Part shown: piece by piece, positions 1 to 9,418 of the stretch
Layout of the letters: every line of letters begins with the position of its first letter
Position numbering within the stretch: the first letter of the stretch is position 1
NCBI GenBank assembly: GCA_027717655.1
Contig: JALLOH010000001.1
Location: forward strand, 18,147 to 82,146
Direction of reading: 5' to 3'
Length of the DNA stretch: 64,000 nucleotides
Origin: Acidobacteriia bacterium AH_259_A11_L15
GTDB lineage: Bacteria > Acidobacteriota > Terriglobia > Acidiferrales > 2-02-FULL-67-57
The notes under the pieces: model-generated
What the model was told of the DNA's origin: nothing
The model's input: the letters and a program-made list of their open reading frames with translations, nothing else
Databases searched by the model: none
Made by a program: the position numbers and the translations under genes

Positions 1-757
1 GCACTTTGTCGGGGCCGCGCCGCTGGCGAACCTTTTCCTGCAACTCCAGCACGATTTTCTTGGCCGTGTCCACGCCGGTGGGCCCCACCCCGATGATCTC
101 TCCCTTCCGATTCTGCAGGTGCTGCCAGCGGTCATCCTCGACGGGGTCCACGCGCTCCGGAAAAACCTCCAAGAGGTGCTCCAGGTAGTCTTGGTCGAAC
201 GCCGGACAGTGCTGGAAGCCCGTATAGAGATTTTCCCGGACGTGCTCGGCGATGCGAGTCTTGTCGAACCTCCAGACACCGCCCTCCTCCTTGTCCCCGA
301 AGCTCAACCAGTCGCTATTGATACGGTCGGCCAGATTGGCAATGGCGTAGCGACACCCGAACCCGCTCCAGAAATTGCCGTCGAAGAAGCAGTGGTCGCG
401 GCTGGGCTTGCGCAACAGCTCTCGGAAGCAGTAGGTAAGCTGCCCCATCCGGTGCCAGTCGATTTCCGTCCCCTGCAGCCAGGCGCGCTTCTGCCGCAGG
501 TCCCAAGTGGCCTCCTTCAACTCTTGCAGGGCCTCCAACTCGCGGAGCTGATAGGTGACGCGCACCTTCAGGCTCTTGCCCTCGCCGAACTGCTGGAAGG
601 TTGGGTGCTTGCGGGCCACGCCGACGGCCTGCTCGAAGCCGGGCACGGTGGCGTAGGAGAGTTCCACCGTAATCCCCTGGGCCGGGATGACGGGCCCCGT
701 GGTGGCCCCCGCCTCTTTTTGCGCTTCCTTCACGGTCTGCTTCTCAAAGACTGCCAT
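1..757 (-). CDS. Unrecognised protein, 3' end beyond the left edge
   Basis: The frame is open from ATG at 757 to the window edge (252 codons), so the stop lies outside. The ORF track omits it because there is no stop. The N-terminus (MAVFEKQTVKEAQKEAG) is charged, with no signal peptide or membrane segment, so the protein is probably cytoplasmic. The rest is rich in Trp, Phe, Tyr and His with a charged C-terminal part, and I recognise no catalytic motif. It diverges from the next gene across a 129-bp gap. That the frame is coding is supported by its length and by the fact that the overlapping plus-strand ORF has no start signal there. Function unknown. Confidence 0.7.
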   Translation of the reverse strand, partial: MAVFEKQTVKEAQKEAGATTGPVIPAQGITVELSYATVPGFEQAVGVARKHPTFQQFGEGKSLKVRVTYQLRELEALQELKEATWDLRQKRAWLQGTEIDWHRMGQLTYCFRELLRKPSRDHCFFDGNFWSGFGCRYAIANLADRINSDWLSFGDKEEGGVWRFDKTRIAEHVRENLYTGFQHCPAFDQDYLEHLLEVFPERVDPVEDDRWQHLQNRKGEIIGVGPTGVDTAKKIVLELQEKVRQRRGPDKV

Positions 758-812
758 TGTAACGGGGAGGGGGGAACCGCGCAATCGGCGGCCCCGGCCC
801 CAAAGAAAAGCT

Positions 813-843
813 TTGACCACCCGCCCACCCCTGCGTGTACAAT
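813..843 (+). promoter_or_regulatory. Candidate sigma70 promoter
   Basis: TTGACC and TACAAT are separated by 19 bp, longer than the 17-bp optimum. The predicted start is about 35 nt before the ATG at 887. Confidence 0.35.
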
Positions 844-886
844 ACGGGGGTGTAGAGAAGCTCCCGTAGTTTGGGGGAGGCAGGTC

Positions 887-1576
887 ATGAAAGTGAAGGG
901 ATTCCTAGGGCGAGGGTTGGCTATTCTTATCGGCGTGGCGCTTGTGTGCCCCGGGTGGTTGTCGGCCCGCGACTTTTTCCTGCAAGAGGGCACGGAGATC
1001 AATCTGCGGCTTCGCACCAGCGTGGACAGCAAGATTTCCCAGCAGGGCGACCGCATCATTGCCACGGTCGAAGACCCGGTCATCATCGACGACATGGAAG
1101 TCATCCCGGCGGGGGCACGAGTGCTGGGGCGCATCGGAGAGATTCAGAAGCCGGGCCGGTTCGGTCGCGGCGGGCGTCTGGTACTGGCTTTCGATTTGAT
1201 TGAAGTGCCCGGAGCCGGCAACGTTCCCATCAGCGGCAGCCTGGTGGACCTCTACGAGCCGGACTACGAGGAAGACGAGAACGTCCGGGACCTGGACATT
1301 GACCAGGAAGGCCAGGTCCACGCCGGTGGGCCTCGCAAGTTGAAGCGCCTGGGCAGCGTGGCCGGCGGCGCCGGTGTCGGCGCGGCGGCCGGCGGCGGCC
1401 TGGGAGCGGCCATCGGCGTGGCCGTGGGCGCCGGAGTGGCGTTCGTTTGGTTCAAGGGCAAGCACGTGGAACTCCCGGCCGGCACCGGCATGGTGATGCG
1501 GGTTGATCGCGGGGTGACTGTTTCCGTCCCCGACTTGCCGCGCACGGCCGGGGGAAGCAACGGCGATAAGCGCTAG
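887..1576 (+). CDS. Exported protein with a glycine-zipper segment
   Basis: 229 aa. The start at 887 is chosen within a longer open frame because GGGGGAGG lies just upstream and a clear signal peptide follows (LAILIGVALVCPGWLSA). The mature part has a beta-rich domain with an IPAG-ARVLGRI-type core (about residues 35-120), an acidic stretch (EPDYEEDENV), then a Gly/Ala segment (about 145-185) of glycine-zipper type, and a final LPAGTGMVMRVD strand. The same layout forms the N-terminal half of the VWA protein at 50527-52359, so the two are paralogous over this module. It probably acts in the periplasm or at the outer membrane; the precise role is unknown. Confidence 0.8.
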   Translation: MKVKGFLGRGLAILIGVALVCPGWLSARDFFLQEGTEINLRLRTSVDSKISQQGDRIIATVEDPVIIDDMEVIPAGARVLGRIGEIQKPGRFGRGGRLVLAFDLIEVPGAGNVPISGSLVDLYEPDYEEDENVRDLDIDQEGQVHAGGPRKLKRLGSVAGGAGVGAAAGGGLGAAIGVAVGAGVAFVWFKGKHVELPAGTGMVMRVDRGVTVSVPDLPRTAGGSNGDKR

Positions 1577-1610
1577 GCGAAGGCGGCTCCGCTTCCTTTT
1601 CCCTGCAGAG

Positions 1611-2486
1611 CTAATAGAAGTCGTGGCGCGCCCGCAGGTGGGCCAGCTCGGCATTGAACTGGGCGCCGATCAGGATGACCACCGCACTCAAATGCATCCA
1701 GATTAGCAACCCGATGGCCGCCGCAAACCCTCCGTAGAGGATGTTGTAGATAGCCAAGCGGCGCACGTAAAGGCCGAAGCCGCTGGTCACGATCCACCAC
1801 AGCACCATGGCCAGGGCGGACCCGGGCAGCACGTCATTCCAGCGCGGGCGCGGATCGGGGGTAAGGAAGTAGTAGAGGGCGGAGAGAACCAGAGTGGCCG
1901 TCAGGATGGCGAGGGAAAAGTAGCCCATCGTCCAAAGGATTTTGATGGGGCGGTCGAAGCCCACTCCCAGCTCCTCAATCAACCACGCCCGGACAAATTT
2001 CCCGAACACGACCAGCAGGCTCACCGCGACCCAGGGAATCACCGTCAGGATTACCATGCCGAAGGAGCGCAACTGCCGGAACCAGAAGCTGTGCCGCTCT
2101 TCCCGGTCGTAGATGGCGGCAAAGATGCGGTTGAGCGAGAACATCAACTGCGAGCCCAGCAGGACCGTGCCCACGGCGCCGGCCACGAACAATCGGGTGG
2201 TATGCTCAGAAATCCGCCGCAGGGTGCCGGCCACGGCCCCGCGGCTCCCCGGCGGCAAGACCACCTCCAGTCCCTCCAGGAGGTCGTCCAGACCGGGGGC
2301 GGCAGAAATGATGACGGCGGCCAGAAATATCAGCGCGGGAAAGAATGCCATGAACATGTTGAACGCCACCGCCTGGGCATGCAGCAAGGAGCCGCCACGC
2401 AGGCTGTTGTAGATGGCGTGCAGGATGGCCCGCCCGACCAGTCGGGGGGATTGGTGCGGGGGGTCTCCTGAGTCGGCTCTCACCAT
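1611..2486 (-). CDS. YihY/BrkB family inner-membrane protein
   Basis: 291 aa. The start at 2486 (MVRADSGD) has GGAGGGGG 13 nt upstream; the ORF track's longer start adds a basic stretch without homology features. About six hydrophobic segments are visible, including AVAFNMFMAFFPALIFLAAV near the N-terminus and the C-terminal run IGLLIWMHLSAVVILIGAQFNAEL, which are hallmark regions of the YihY/BrkB family (formerly misannotated as RNase BN). The family is a conserved multipass membrane protein of uncertain function. It is divergent from the amidohydrolase gene and ends 34 bp from the glycine-zipper gene, convergently. Confidence 0.88.
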   Translation of the reverse strand: MVRADSGDPPHQSPRLVGRAILHAIYNSLRGGSLLHAQAVAFNMFMAFFPALIFLAAVIISAAPGLDDLLEGLEVVLPPGSRGAVAGTLRRISEHTTRLFVAGAVGTVLLGSQLMFSLNRIFAAIYDREERHSFWFRQLRSFGMVILTVIPWVAVSLLVVFGKFVRAWLIEELGVGFDRPIKILWTMGYFSLAILTATLVLSALYYFLTPDPRPRWNDVLPGSALAMVLWWIVTSGFGLYVRRLAIYNILYGGFAAAIGLLIWMHLSAVVILIGAQFNAELAHLRARHDFY

Positions 2487-2550
2487 CGGTGGTTGGCCCC
2501 CTCCGCGCGTGAAGGTTTGAAGCCGCCGCGGCTTTCGGGTAAGATTTGCG

Positions 2551-2579
2551 AGTGTACTCTTAGAAGGCGAACAGCGCAA
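2551..2579 (-). promoter_or_regulatory. Candidate promoter for the BrkB gene
   Basis: On the minus strand TTGCGC and TACACT are separated by 17 bp, giving a leader of about 60 nt before ATG 2486. Confidence 0.35.
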
Positions 2580-2632
2580 AGCGCTTTTTGGCCGCCACGG
2601 GCGGGGGAAGGCTTTGCCGGGGGAGGACAGCC

Positions 2633-3502
2633 ATGGCCAACCTGGTTCGTTGCGGCCTGATCCAGGCCCGGTGCGAATGGTCTCCGGCCAAGACGCCGCT
2701 GGCGAAGATCAAACAGGCGATGACCCGCAAGCACGAGCGGTTGATCGCCCAAGCAGGGCGCCGCCGGGTGCAAATCCTCTGCTTGCAAGAGCTCTTCTAC
2801 GGGCCCTACTTCTGTGCCGAGCAGGACACTCGCTGGTACCCGCTGGCCGAGCCCGTCCCCGGCCCCACGGTGCGCTGGGCGCAGAAGCTGGCCAAGAAAT
2901 ACAAGATGGTGATGGTGGTGCCTGTGTATGAAGTCGAGTTGTCCGGCGTCTACTACAACACCGCCGCGGTCATCGACGCCAACGGCCGCTACCTGGGCAA
3001 GTATCGCAAGCACCACATCCCCCACTGCCACCCCGGCTTCTGGGAGAAGTTCTACTTCACCCCCGGCAACAGCGGCTACCCGGTCTTCCAAACCCGCTAT
3101 GCCAAGGTCGGCGTCTACATCTGTTACGACCGGCACTTCCCCGAAGGCGCCCGCATCCTGGGATTGAACGGAGCCGAGATTGTCTTTAACCCGTCGGCCA
3201 CCGTAGCCGGGCTCTCGGAATACCTCTGGGAACTGGAGCAGCCCGCCCAGGCGGTGGCGAACGGTTACTTCATCGGTGCCATCAATCGGGTAGGGCATGA
3301 GCTGCCCTGGGACATCGGCGAGTTTTACGGCAAGAGCTACTTCTGCGACCCGCGAGGACAAATCGTCACCCAGGCCAGCCGGGACAAGGATGAGGTGCTG
3401 GTCGCCGACCTGAACTTGGACATCATCCAGCAGGTCCGCTCCACCTGGCAGTTCTACCGCGACCGCCGCCCGGAGACTTACAACAGCCTGGCGCAGGTGT
3501 GA
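2633..3502 (+). CDS. Carbon-nitrogen hydrolase, probable beta-ureidopropionase
   Basis: 289 aa, the usual size for nitrilase-superfamily amidohydrolases. Start 2633 is chosen because GGGGGAGGACAGCC precedes it and the protein then begins MANLVRCGLIQARC. The Glu-Lys-Cys triad is visible: LQELFYGPYF (Glu), KYRKHHIPH (Lys) and VYICYDRHFPE (Cys). The family includes beta-ureidopropionase and N-carbamoylputrescine amidase, which hydrolyse N-carbamoyl amines to amine, CO2 and ammonia. With the aminotransferase, semialdehyde dehydrogenase and NCS1 permease downstream and the dihydropyrimidinase at 18321, I favour N-carbamoyl-beta-alanine as substrate, that is, the third step of reductive pyrimidine breakdown. 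Confidence 0.85.
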   Translation: MANLVRCGLIQARCEWSPAKTPLAKIKQAMTRKHERLIAQAGRRRVQILCLQELFYGPYFCAEQDTRWYPLAEPVPGPTVRWAQKLAKKYKMVMVVPVYEVELSGVYYNTAAVIDANGRYLGKYRKHHIPHCHPGFWEKFYFTPGNSGYPVFQTRYAKVGVYICYDRHFPEGARILGLNGAEIVFNPSATVAGLSEYLWELEQPAQAVANGYFIGAINRVGHELPWDIGEFYGKSYFCDPRGQIVTQASRDKDEVLVADLNLDIIQQVRSTWQFYRDRRPETYNSLAQV

Positions 3503-3592
3503 GCACAAGACTTTGGACCCGTCCACTCATGAGTTGTTCTTACTCTGTCCGCCCGCAAGAACCGAAGGAACTGTACGGGAGAGCAGGCGCTT

Positions 3593-3660
3593 TGTCGGGG
3601 CCGGGCTTCAGCCCGGCCGGAAAAGCAGCCAAAAACCAGGCGGCTTTAGCCGCTGAGGGA
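3593..3660. repeat. REP hairpin pair upstream of the RAYT gene
   Basis: Two hairpins lie head to tail: GCCGGGCTTCAGCCCGGC at about 3600-3617 and GCGGCTTTAGCCGC at about 3641-3654. They are separated by an A-rich spacer and preceded by GTCGGGGCCG. The same two-hairpin arrangement, with different stem sequences, recurs at 9332-9396. Confidence 0.8.
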
Positions 3661-3664
3661 CATT

Positions 3665-4207
3665 GTGACGCATCTTAGGCGCTTGAGCCGAATTCCCGGC
3701 ACCTATTTCGTGACCTCCAACACCTGGCAACGCAGGCCCCTATTCCGCAAAGAACAGCCAGCTCGCCTGTTCCTCGATTGCCTGTTCCACTATCGCAACG
3801 AAGGCAACTTCTTGTTACATGAATTTGTTCTCATGCCGGACCACTTCCACTTGTTGCTGACGCCCGCACCTGCGGTCACGCTGGAGCGCGCCCTGCAGCT
3901 AATCAAGGGTGGCAGTTCGCATCGAATTCGACACGAACTCCGCTACCAGTTCCCCATTTGGCAGACCGCTTTTGATGACCATAGAATCCGAAGCGTGAGA
4001 GACTACAAGCAACGCCAGGCCTACATTTGGAACAACCCTGTGACGAAGAAGCTGGTGGCAAAACCAGAGGAGTACGCTTTCTCTTCCGCCAGCCCTCAGT
4101 ACAAGTCTCTTGTGGACGTCTGGTCGCCTGAACTAACCTCAGCGGCTAAAGCCGAGGTTGCAGAACCAATGGAAATGGCCGCGCTAAAGCGCGGCCCCGA
4201 CAAGTGA
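3665..4207 (+). CDS. REP-associated tyrosine transposase (RAYT, Y1 family)
   Basis: 180 aa with a GTG start immediately after a REP hairpin. It is a single-strand DNA transposase of the IS200/IS605-like Y1 (HUH) family. The HxH metal motif is in MPDHFHLLLTP, and the likely nucleophile Tyr is in the RQAYIWNNP segment, a typical RAYT signature. The family processes REP hairpins rather than carrying full insertion-sequence ends. Hairpins flank both sides, and the C-terminal codons (ALKRGPDK) are themselves encoded by a REP hairpin. It separates the amidohydrolase from the aminotransferase, so the element landed inside a catabolic cluster. The gene looks intact. Confidence 0.9.
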   Translation: MTHLRRLSRIPGTYFVTSNTWQRRPLFRKEQPARLFLDCLFHYRNEGNFLLHEFVLMPDHFHLLLTPAPAVTLERALQLIKGGSSHRIRHELRYQFPIWQTAFDDHRIRSVRDYKQRQAYIWNNPVTKKLVAKPEEYAFSSASPQYKSLVDVWSPELTSAAKAEVAEPMEMAALKRGPDK

Positions 4208-4248
4208 CTTTGTGAGAGGGGGCAGCCGGGCTGAAGCCCGGCTCCGAC
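4137..4248. repeat. REP hairpins downstream of the RAYT gene
   Basis: Three inverted repeats follow one another: CAGCGGCTAAAGCCGAGG (about 4139-4156), GGCCGCGCTAAAGCGCGGCC (about 4178-4197, inside the RAYT 3' end) and GCCGGGCTGAAGCCCGGC (about 4225-4242). The first and third are near reverse complements of the two upstream hairpins, so the RAYT gene is bracketed by inverted REPs. Confidence 0.8.
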
Positions 4249-4258
4249 AGGAACACCT

Positions 4259-5548
4259 ATGAAGCCAAGAGAGGTTCGGGAGAAACACAAGAAGTATTTG
4301 TTCCCCTGCGTGGCGAACTACTACGCCGAGCCGTTGGTGGTGGACCACGCCCGGGGCCAGTTTGTCTTCGACGGGGAGGGCCGCCGCTACCTGGACTTTT
4401 TCGGCGGCATCCTCACCATCAGCATCGGCCACTGCCACGAGAAGGTTACGAGCAAGATCAAAGCCCAGGTGGATAAGCTCCAGCACACCACCACGCTCTA
4501 CCCCAACGAAGCCATCGTCGCGCTGGCCGAGAAGCTGGCCCAGATCACTCCGGGAAAGCTCCAGAAGAGCTACTTCACCAACAGCGGCACGGAAGCGAAC
4601 GAAGTAGCGGTGCTGCTGGCCCGGATGGCCACCGGCAGTTTCGAGGTGGTGGCCCTGCGGCACGGCTACAGTGGCCACTCACTGGTGGCCAAGTCGCTCA
4701 CCGGCCAGGCACCCTGGCGGCGCGCCGGCGTGATCAGCCTGGGGGTTGTCCACGCCATGAGCCCCTACTGCTACCGTTGCCCGCTGGGCCTGCGCTATCC
4801 CGACTGCGGGGTGGCCTGCGCCAAAGACGTCGAGGAGGTCATCCAGACCACCACCACCGGGCGCATCGCCGCCTTCCTGGCCGAGCCCATCCAGGGCGTG
4901 GGCGGCTTCATCACGCCGCCGCCTGAGTACTTCAAGATCGTCTTCAACATCGTCAAGAAGTACGACGGACTGTTCATCGCCGACGAAGTGCAGACCGGCT
5001 TCGGGCGCACGGGCAAGAAATGGTTCGGGATCGAACATTGGGAGGTGGAGCCGGACATCATCACCACGGCCAAGGGGATGGCCAACGGCTCGCCCGTGGG
5101 CGCCACCATGGCGCGGGCGGAGATCGCCGACGCTTTCCAGGGACTGACCATCTCTACGTTCGGCGGCAACCCCGTCAGCTCGGTAGCGGCGCGGGCCACC
5201 ATCGAGGTGATCGAAGAAGAAAAGCTCCGCGACAACGCCCACGAAGTCGGCTCCTACCTCCGCCAGAAGCTGGAAGGATTGCAGCAGAAGTACCCGCTCA
5301 TCGGCGACGTCCGCGGGATGGGCCTGATGCAAGCCCTGGAACTGGTGAAAGACCGGCAAAGCAAAGAACCCGCTCCGCAGGAGCTGGTGCAATTGATGGA
5401 GCGCTGCAAGCAGAACGGGCTGCTGATCGGCAAGGGCGGGCTCTACGGAAACGTGGTGCGGCTCTCCCCGCCCCTGAACATCGGCAAGGCGGACGTGGAC
5501 GAGGCCATCCGCATCCTGGACCAGTCTTTCGCCGAGGTAAAAGTCTAA
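4259..5548 (+). CDS. Class III PLP aminotransferase (beta-alanine type)
   Basis: 429 aa. Fold-type I, class III aminotransferase (ornithine/GABA/alanine-glyoxylate 2 group). The PLP lysine is in IITTAKGMANGSP, the phosphate-binding segment is FTNSGTEANEVA, and the cofactor Asp is in LFIADEVQTGFGRTG. A Cys-rich insert (YCYRCPLGLRYPDC) is typical of the GABA and 3-aminoisobutyrate aminotransferase branch. In this context it would convert beta-alanine or 3-aminoisobutyrate to malonate semialdehyde or methylmalonate semialdehyde. The start ATG is only 10 nt after a REP hairpin, with AGGAA as a weak ribosome site. The aldehyde dehydrogenase follows after 10 nt, so the two are surely cotranscribed. 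The exact amino donor cannot be read from sequence. Confidence 0.88.
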   Translation: MKPREVREKHKKYLFPCVANYYAEPLVVDHARGQFVFDGEGRRYLDFFGGILTISIGHCHEKVTSKIKAQVDKLQHTTTLYPNEAIVALAEKLAQITPGKLQKSYFTNSGTEANEVAVLLARMATGSFEVVALRHGYSGHSLVAKSLTGQAPWRRAGVISLGVVHAMSPYCYRCPLGLRYPDCGVACAKDVEEVIQTTTTGRIAAFLAEPIQGVGGFITPPPEYFKIVFNIVKKYDGLFIADEVQTGFGRTGKKWFGIEHWEVEPDIITTAKGMANGSPVGATMARAEIADAFQGLTISTFGGNPVSSVAARATIEVIEEEKLRDNAHEVGSYLRQKLEGLQQKYPLIGDVRGMGLMQALELVKDRQSKEPAPQELVQLMERCKQNGLLIGKGGLYGNVVRLSPPLNIGKADVDEAIRILDQSFAEVKV

Positions 5549-5558
5549 AGGGGAGGCC

Positions 5559-7064
5559 ATGATGGCGACGGTCACGCAGGTCAGCAAGGCGGCAACCTGT
5601 CCGAACTACATCGACGGCCAGTGGGTGGAGTCGCGCTCGGGCAAGACCCTGGAGCGGCGCAACCCGGCCAAGCACGCCGACCTGATCGGCCTGGCGCCGC
5701 TCAGTTCGCGCGAAGAAATCCGCCAGGGCGTCGAGGCGGCCCGGCGCGCCTTCCCCGGCTGGCGGGACACTCCCGCGCCGGTGCGCGGCAAGCACATCCT
5801 GTGGGCCGCGCAAATCCTGGAAGCGGAAAAGGACGAGCTGGCCCGCCTGCTGACCCGTGAAGAAGGCAAGACGATCCGAGAAGCGCTGGGTGAAATCCTA
5901 CGCACGGTTAACATCCTCGAATACACGGCCGGCGAAGCGACGCGGCTGACCGGCGAGACCCTGCCTTCGCAGCTTCCCCGGAACTTTGCTTACACCATTC
6001 GCCAGCCCGTGGGCGTGGTGGGCCTGATTACCCCGTGGAACTTCCCCATCGCGGTGCCGGTGTGGAAGATCGCTCCGGCGCTGGTCTGCGGAAACACGGT
6101 GGTCTGGAAGCCGTCGGAGCTGACCCCGTTCACTTCCCGCCAGGTGGTGGACATCCTGGCGCGGGCCGGACTGCCCGCCGGGGTGCTCAACATGGTAAAT
6201 GGCGCCGGCGAAGAAGCGGGCGACGAACTGGTCGAGCACCCCGCCGTTCGCGCCATCAGCTTCACCGGCTCCTGTGAAGTCGGCGCGCAGATTTACGCCA
6301 AGGCTGCTCGCCAGATGAAGAAAGTCCAGTGCGAGATGGGCGGCAAGAACCCGGTGGTGGTTCTGGAGGACGCCGACCTCGAGCTGGCGGCCACCAGCAC
6401 GGTGATGGGCGCCTTCGGGTCCACCGGGCAGCGCTGCACCGCCACCAGCCGGGTGATTGTGGTCGAGGCCGTCGCGGACAAGTTCGTACAGATGCTCCTG
6501 GAGCGCGCCCAAGCCCTCAAGGTCGGCAACGGCACCGAGCCCGACACTCAAGTCGGCCCCTCGGTGGACGAAGCGCAGTTCAACAAGGTGCAGGAATACC
6601 TCGAGATTGGAAAGAAGGAAGGCAAGCTTCTCTGCGGAGGCGAGCGCCTGCGCGGCGGCGCCTACGACCACGGCTACTTCACCCCGCCCACCCTCTTCGA
6701 CCACGTCCCTCCCCACGCCCGGATCGCCCAGGAAGAAATCTTCGGGCCGGTGCTCTCGGTGATTCGCGTGAAGGATTTCGACGAAGCGGTCGAGGCGGCC
6801 AGCAACATCCGCTACGGCCTGGCGGCGTCCATCTTCAGCACCGACGCCAACCGCGTCTTCCAGTTCACCGACCGCATCGAGTGCGGCATCGTCCACATCA
6901 ATTCCCCCACCGTGGGCGGCGAAGCCCACGTGCCCTTCGGCGGGGCCAAGGACAGTGGCCTGGGCGAGCGCGAAACCGGCTCCACCGCCATTGATTTCTA
7001 CACCGAGCTGAAGGTAGTCTACGTCGACTACACCGGGCGCAAGCGCGAGACCAGCATCTACTGA
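5559..7064 (+). CDS. NAD(P)-dependent aldehyde/semialdehyde dehydrogenase
   Basis: 501 aa ALDH-superfamily enzyme. Visible motifs: the cofactor region [17 protein letters not shown], the Rossmann turn FTGSCEVG, the general-base Glu in CEMGGKNP and the nucleophilic Cys in [12 protein letters not shown], with a C-terminal [12 protein letters not shown]. The sequence most resembles the alpha-ketoglutarate semialdehyde dehydrogenase branch rather than the CoA-dependent methylmalonate-semialdehyde branch. In this cluster it probably oxidises the semialdehyde made by the aminotransferase 10 nt upstream. Two ATGs are adjacent (5559 and 5562); the second is better spaced from GGGAGG. Confidence 0.88.
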   Translation: MMATVTQVSKAATCPNYIDGQWVESRSGKTLERRNPAKHADLIGLAPLSSREEIRQGVEAARRAFPGWRDTPAPVRGKHILWAAQILEAEKDELARLLTREEGKTIREALGEILRTVNILEYTAGEATRLTGETLPSQLPRNFAYTIRQPVGVVGLITPWNFPIAVPVWKIAPALVCGNTVVWKPSELTPFTSRQVVDILARAGLPAGVLNMVNGAGEEAGDELVEHPAVRAISFTGSCEVGAQIYAKAARQMKKVQCEMGGKNPVVVLEDADLELAATSTVMGAFGSTGQRCTATSRVIVVEAVADKFVQMLLERAQALKVGNGTEPDTQVGPSVDEAQFNKVQEYLEIGKKEGKLLCGGERLRGGAYDHGYFTPPTLFDHVPPHARIAQEEIFGPVLSVIRVKDFDEAVEAASNIRYGLAASIFSTDANRVFQFTDRIECGIVHINSPTVGGEAHVPFGGAKDSGLGERETGSTAIDFYTELKVVYVDYTGRKRETSIY

Positions 7065-7071
7065 TCGGTTC

Positions 7072-7103
7072 CTCGGGGCCCCTCTTGAGTTAGGGGTCCC
7101 GAG
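7072..7103. repeat. Intercistronic hairpin (12-bp stem)
   Basis: CTCGGGGCCCCT and AGGGGTCCCGAG form a 12-bp stem with one G-T pair and an 8-nt loop between the dehydrogenase and the permease genes. No T-tract follows, so it may be an attenuator, an RNA-processing site or a REP-like element rather than a classical terminator. Confidence 0.6.
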
Positions 7104-7127
7104 AAGGGCTTCTGTAGTGCGCACTCG

Positions 7128-8585
<1,458 letters not shown>

Positions 8586-9326
8586 ATGCCGCGGTCACGC
8601 CCACTCATAACCGTTGCCGTCTTCGACCTGGACGACACCCTCTATGATTGCCGCCGCCAGCGCGTGCTGGCCGCTCACCGCCACGCCTGCCAAAAGCTGC
8701 TGCAGGCCGGGCTCCGCCGCCGCGCCAACCGGCGGCTTACCCTTCAACACCTTCTGAAGCTCCGCCGTCGGCTGTTTCGCCAGCAACACAACCTGGATAC
8801 GCTCGATCTCCGGCTCTGCCTTCACCTGGGTCTCCGCGGTCGGGAAGCCCGCCGGCTCGCTCGCCGTGGCCGCCAGGCTTACTTCAGCTATCCCGTCCGC
8901 AACCTTCGCCTGTTTCCGGAGACCCGGCCAACCCTGCGACGCCTCCATCAATCCGGTGTCCAGATTTTCATCCTGACCGCCGGCCTCCTGCGCATCCAAC
9001 GCGCCAAGACCCGCCTGCTCGGACTCGACCGCTCCCCCTATGTTCGAAAAATCTTCTACACCCGCTTGACCCGGGGCCGCGGGAAGAAGCAATACTTGCG
9101 CAGGGTTCTCCAAGTGGAGCCGAACCCGCGCCGCGTGCTGGTCGTGGGCGACCGAGCCGATAGCGAAATCCGTGCCGCCAACGAACTGGGCCTGTGGACC
9201 GTGCGCCGCCGCGGCGGGGAATTCGCCGGCTATGAACCTCAACGCCGGCACGAGCGCCCGCACTTCACCATCCGCCGCCTCTCGCAGCTCTTCCGCCTGG
9301 CGCTCGTTTTCGCCAAGTCGGTCTAG
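8586..9326 (+). CDS. HAD-superfamily hydrolase
   Basis: 246 aa, starting at the base after the permease stop codon. HAD motifs: I, VAVFDLDDTLYD; II, IFILTAG (Thr); III, the Lys in GRGKKQYL; IV, VVGDRADSEI. The protein is unusually Arg-rich (strings such as RRRANRRL and RLARRGRQ), which inflates its pI. The DLDDTLYD start and an alpha-helical cap are seen in the phosphoglycolate/pyrimidine 5'-nucleotidase branch. With a pyrimidine pathway next door, a nucleotidase releasing nucleosides from UMP or dUMP is an attractive but unproven reading. It ends 5 bp before a REP-like repeat. Confidence 0.82.
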   Translation: MPRSRPLITVAVFDLDDTLYDCRRQRVLAAHRHACQKLLQAGLRRRANRRLTLQHLLKLRRRLFRQQHNLDTLDLRLCLHLGLRGREARRLARRGRQAYFSYPVRNLRLFPETRPTLRRLHQSGVQIFILTAGLLRIQRAKTRLLGLDRSPYVRKIFYTRLTRGRGKKQYLRRVLQVEPNPRRVLVVGDRADSEIRAANELGLWTVRRRGGEFAGYEPQRRHERPHFTIRRLSQLFRLALVFAKSV

Positions 9327-9331
9327 CGAAC

Positions 9332-9396
9332 CGTCGGGGCCGGCCTTCAGGTCGGCTGCAAGAGGAACAATAAAGAAGGGGCTTTAGCCCCTGAGG
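9332..9396. repeat. Stand-alone REP hairpin pair
   Basis: GTCGGGGCCGGCCTTCAGGTCGGC and GGGGCTTTAGCCCC are spaced like the pair in front of the RAYT gene, with an A-rich spacer and the same trailing CTGAGG. The conserved parts are the GTCGGGGCCGG lead, the CTTCAG loop and the CTTTAG loop; the stems differ by compensating changes. It looks like a non-autonomous copy. Confidence 0.72.
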
Positions 9397-9418
9397 TAAG
9401 AATTCCTCAATCGACAAG

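Noticed and set aside
119-886. N-terminal extension of the glycine-zipper ORF to 119
   Set aside because: The signal peptide and ribosome site place the start at 887; the extension overlaps the partial gene on the other strand.
5559-7064. ALDH as the BMC operon's missing enzyme
   Set aside because: It is 33 kb away, has no N- or C-terminal encapsulation-like tail, and fits the pyrimidine pathway beside it.
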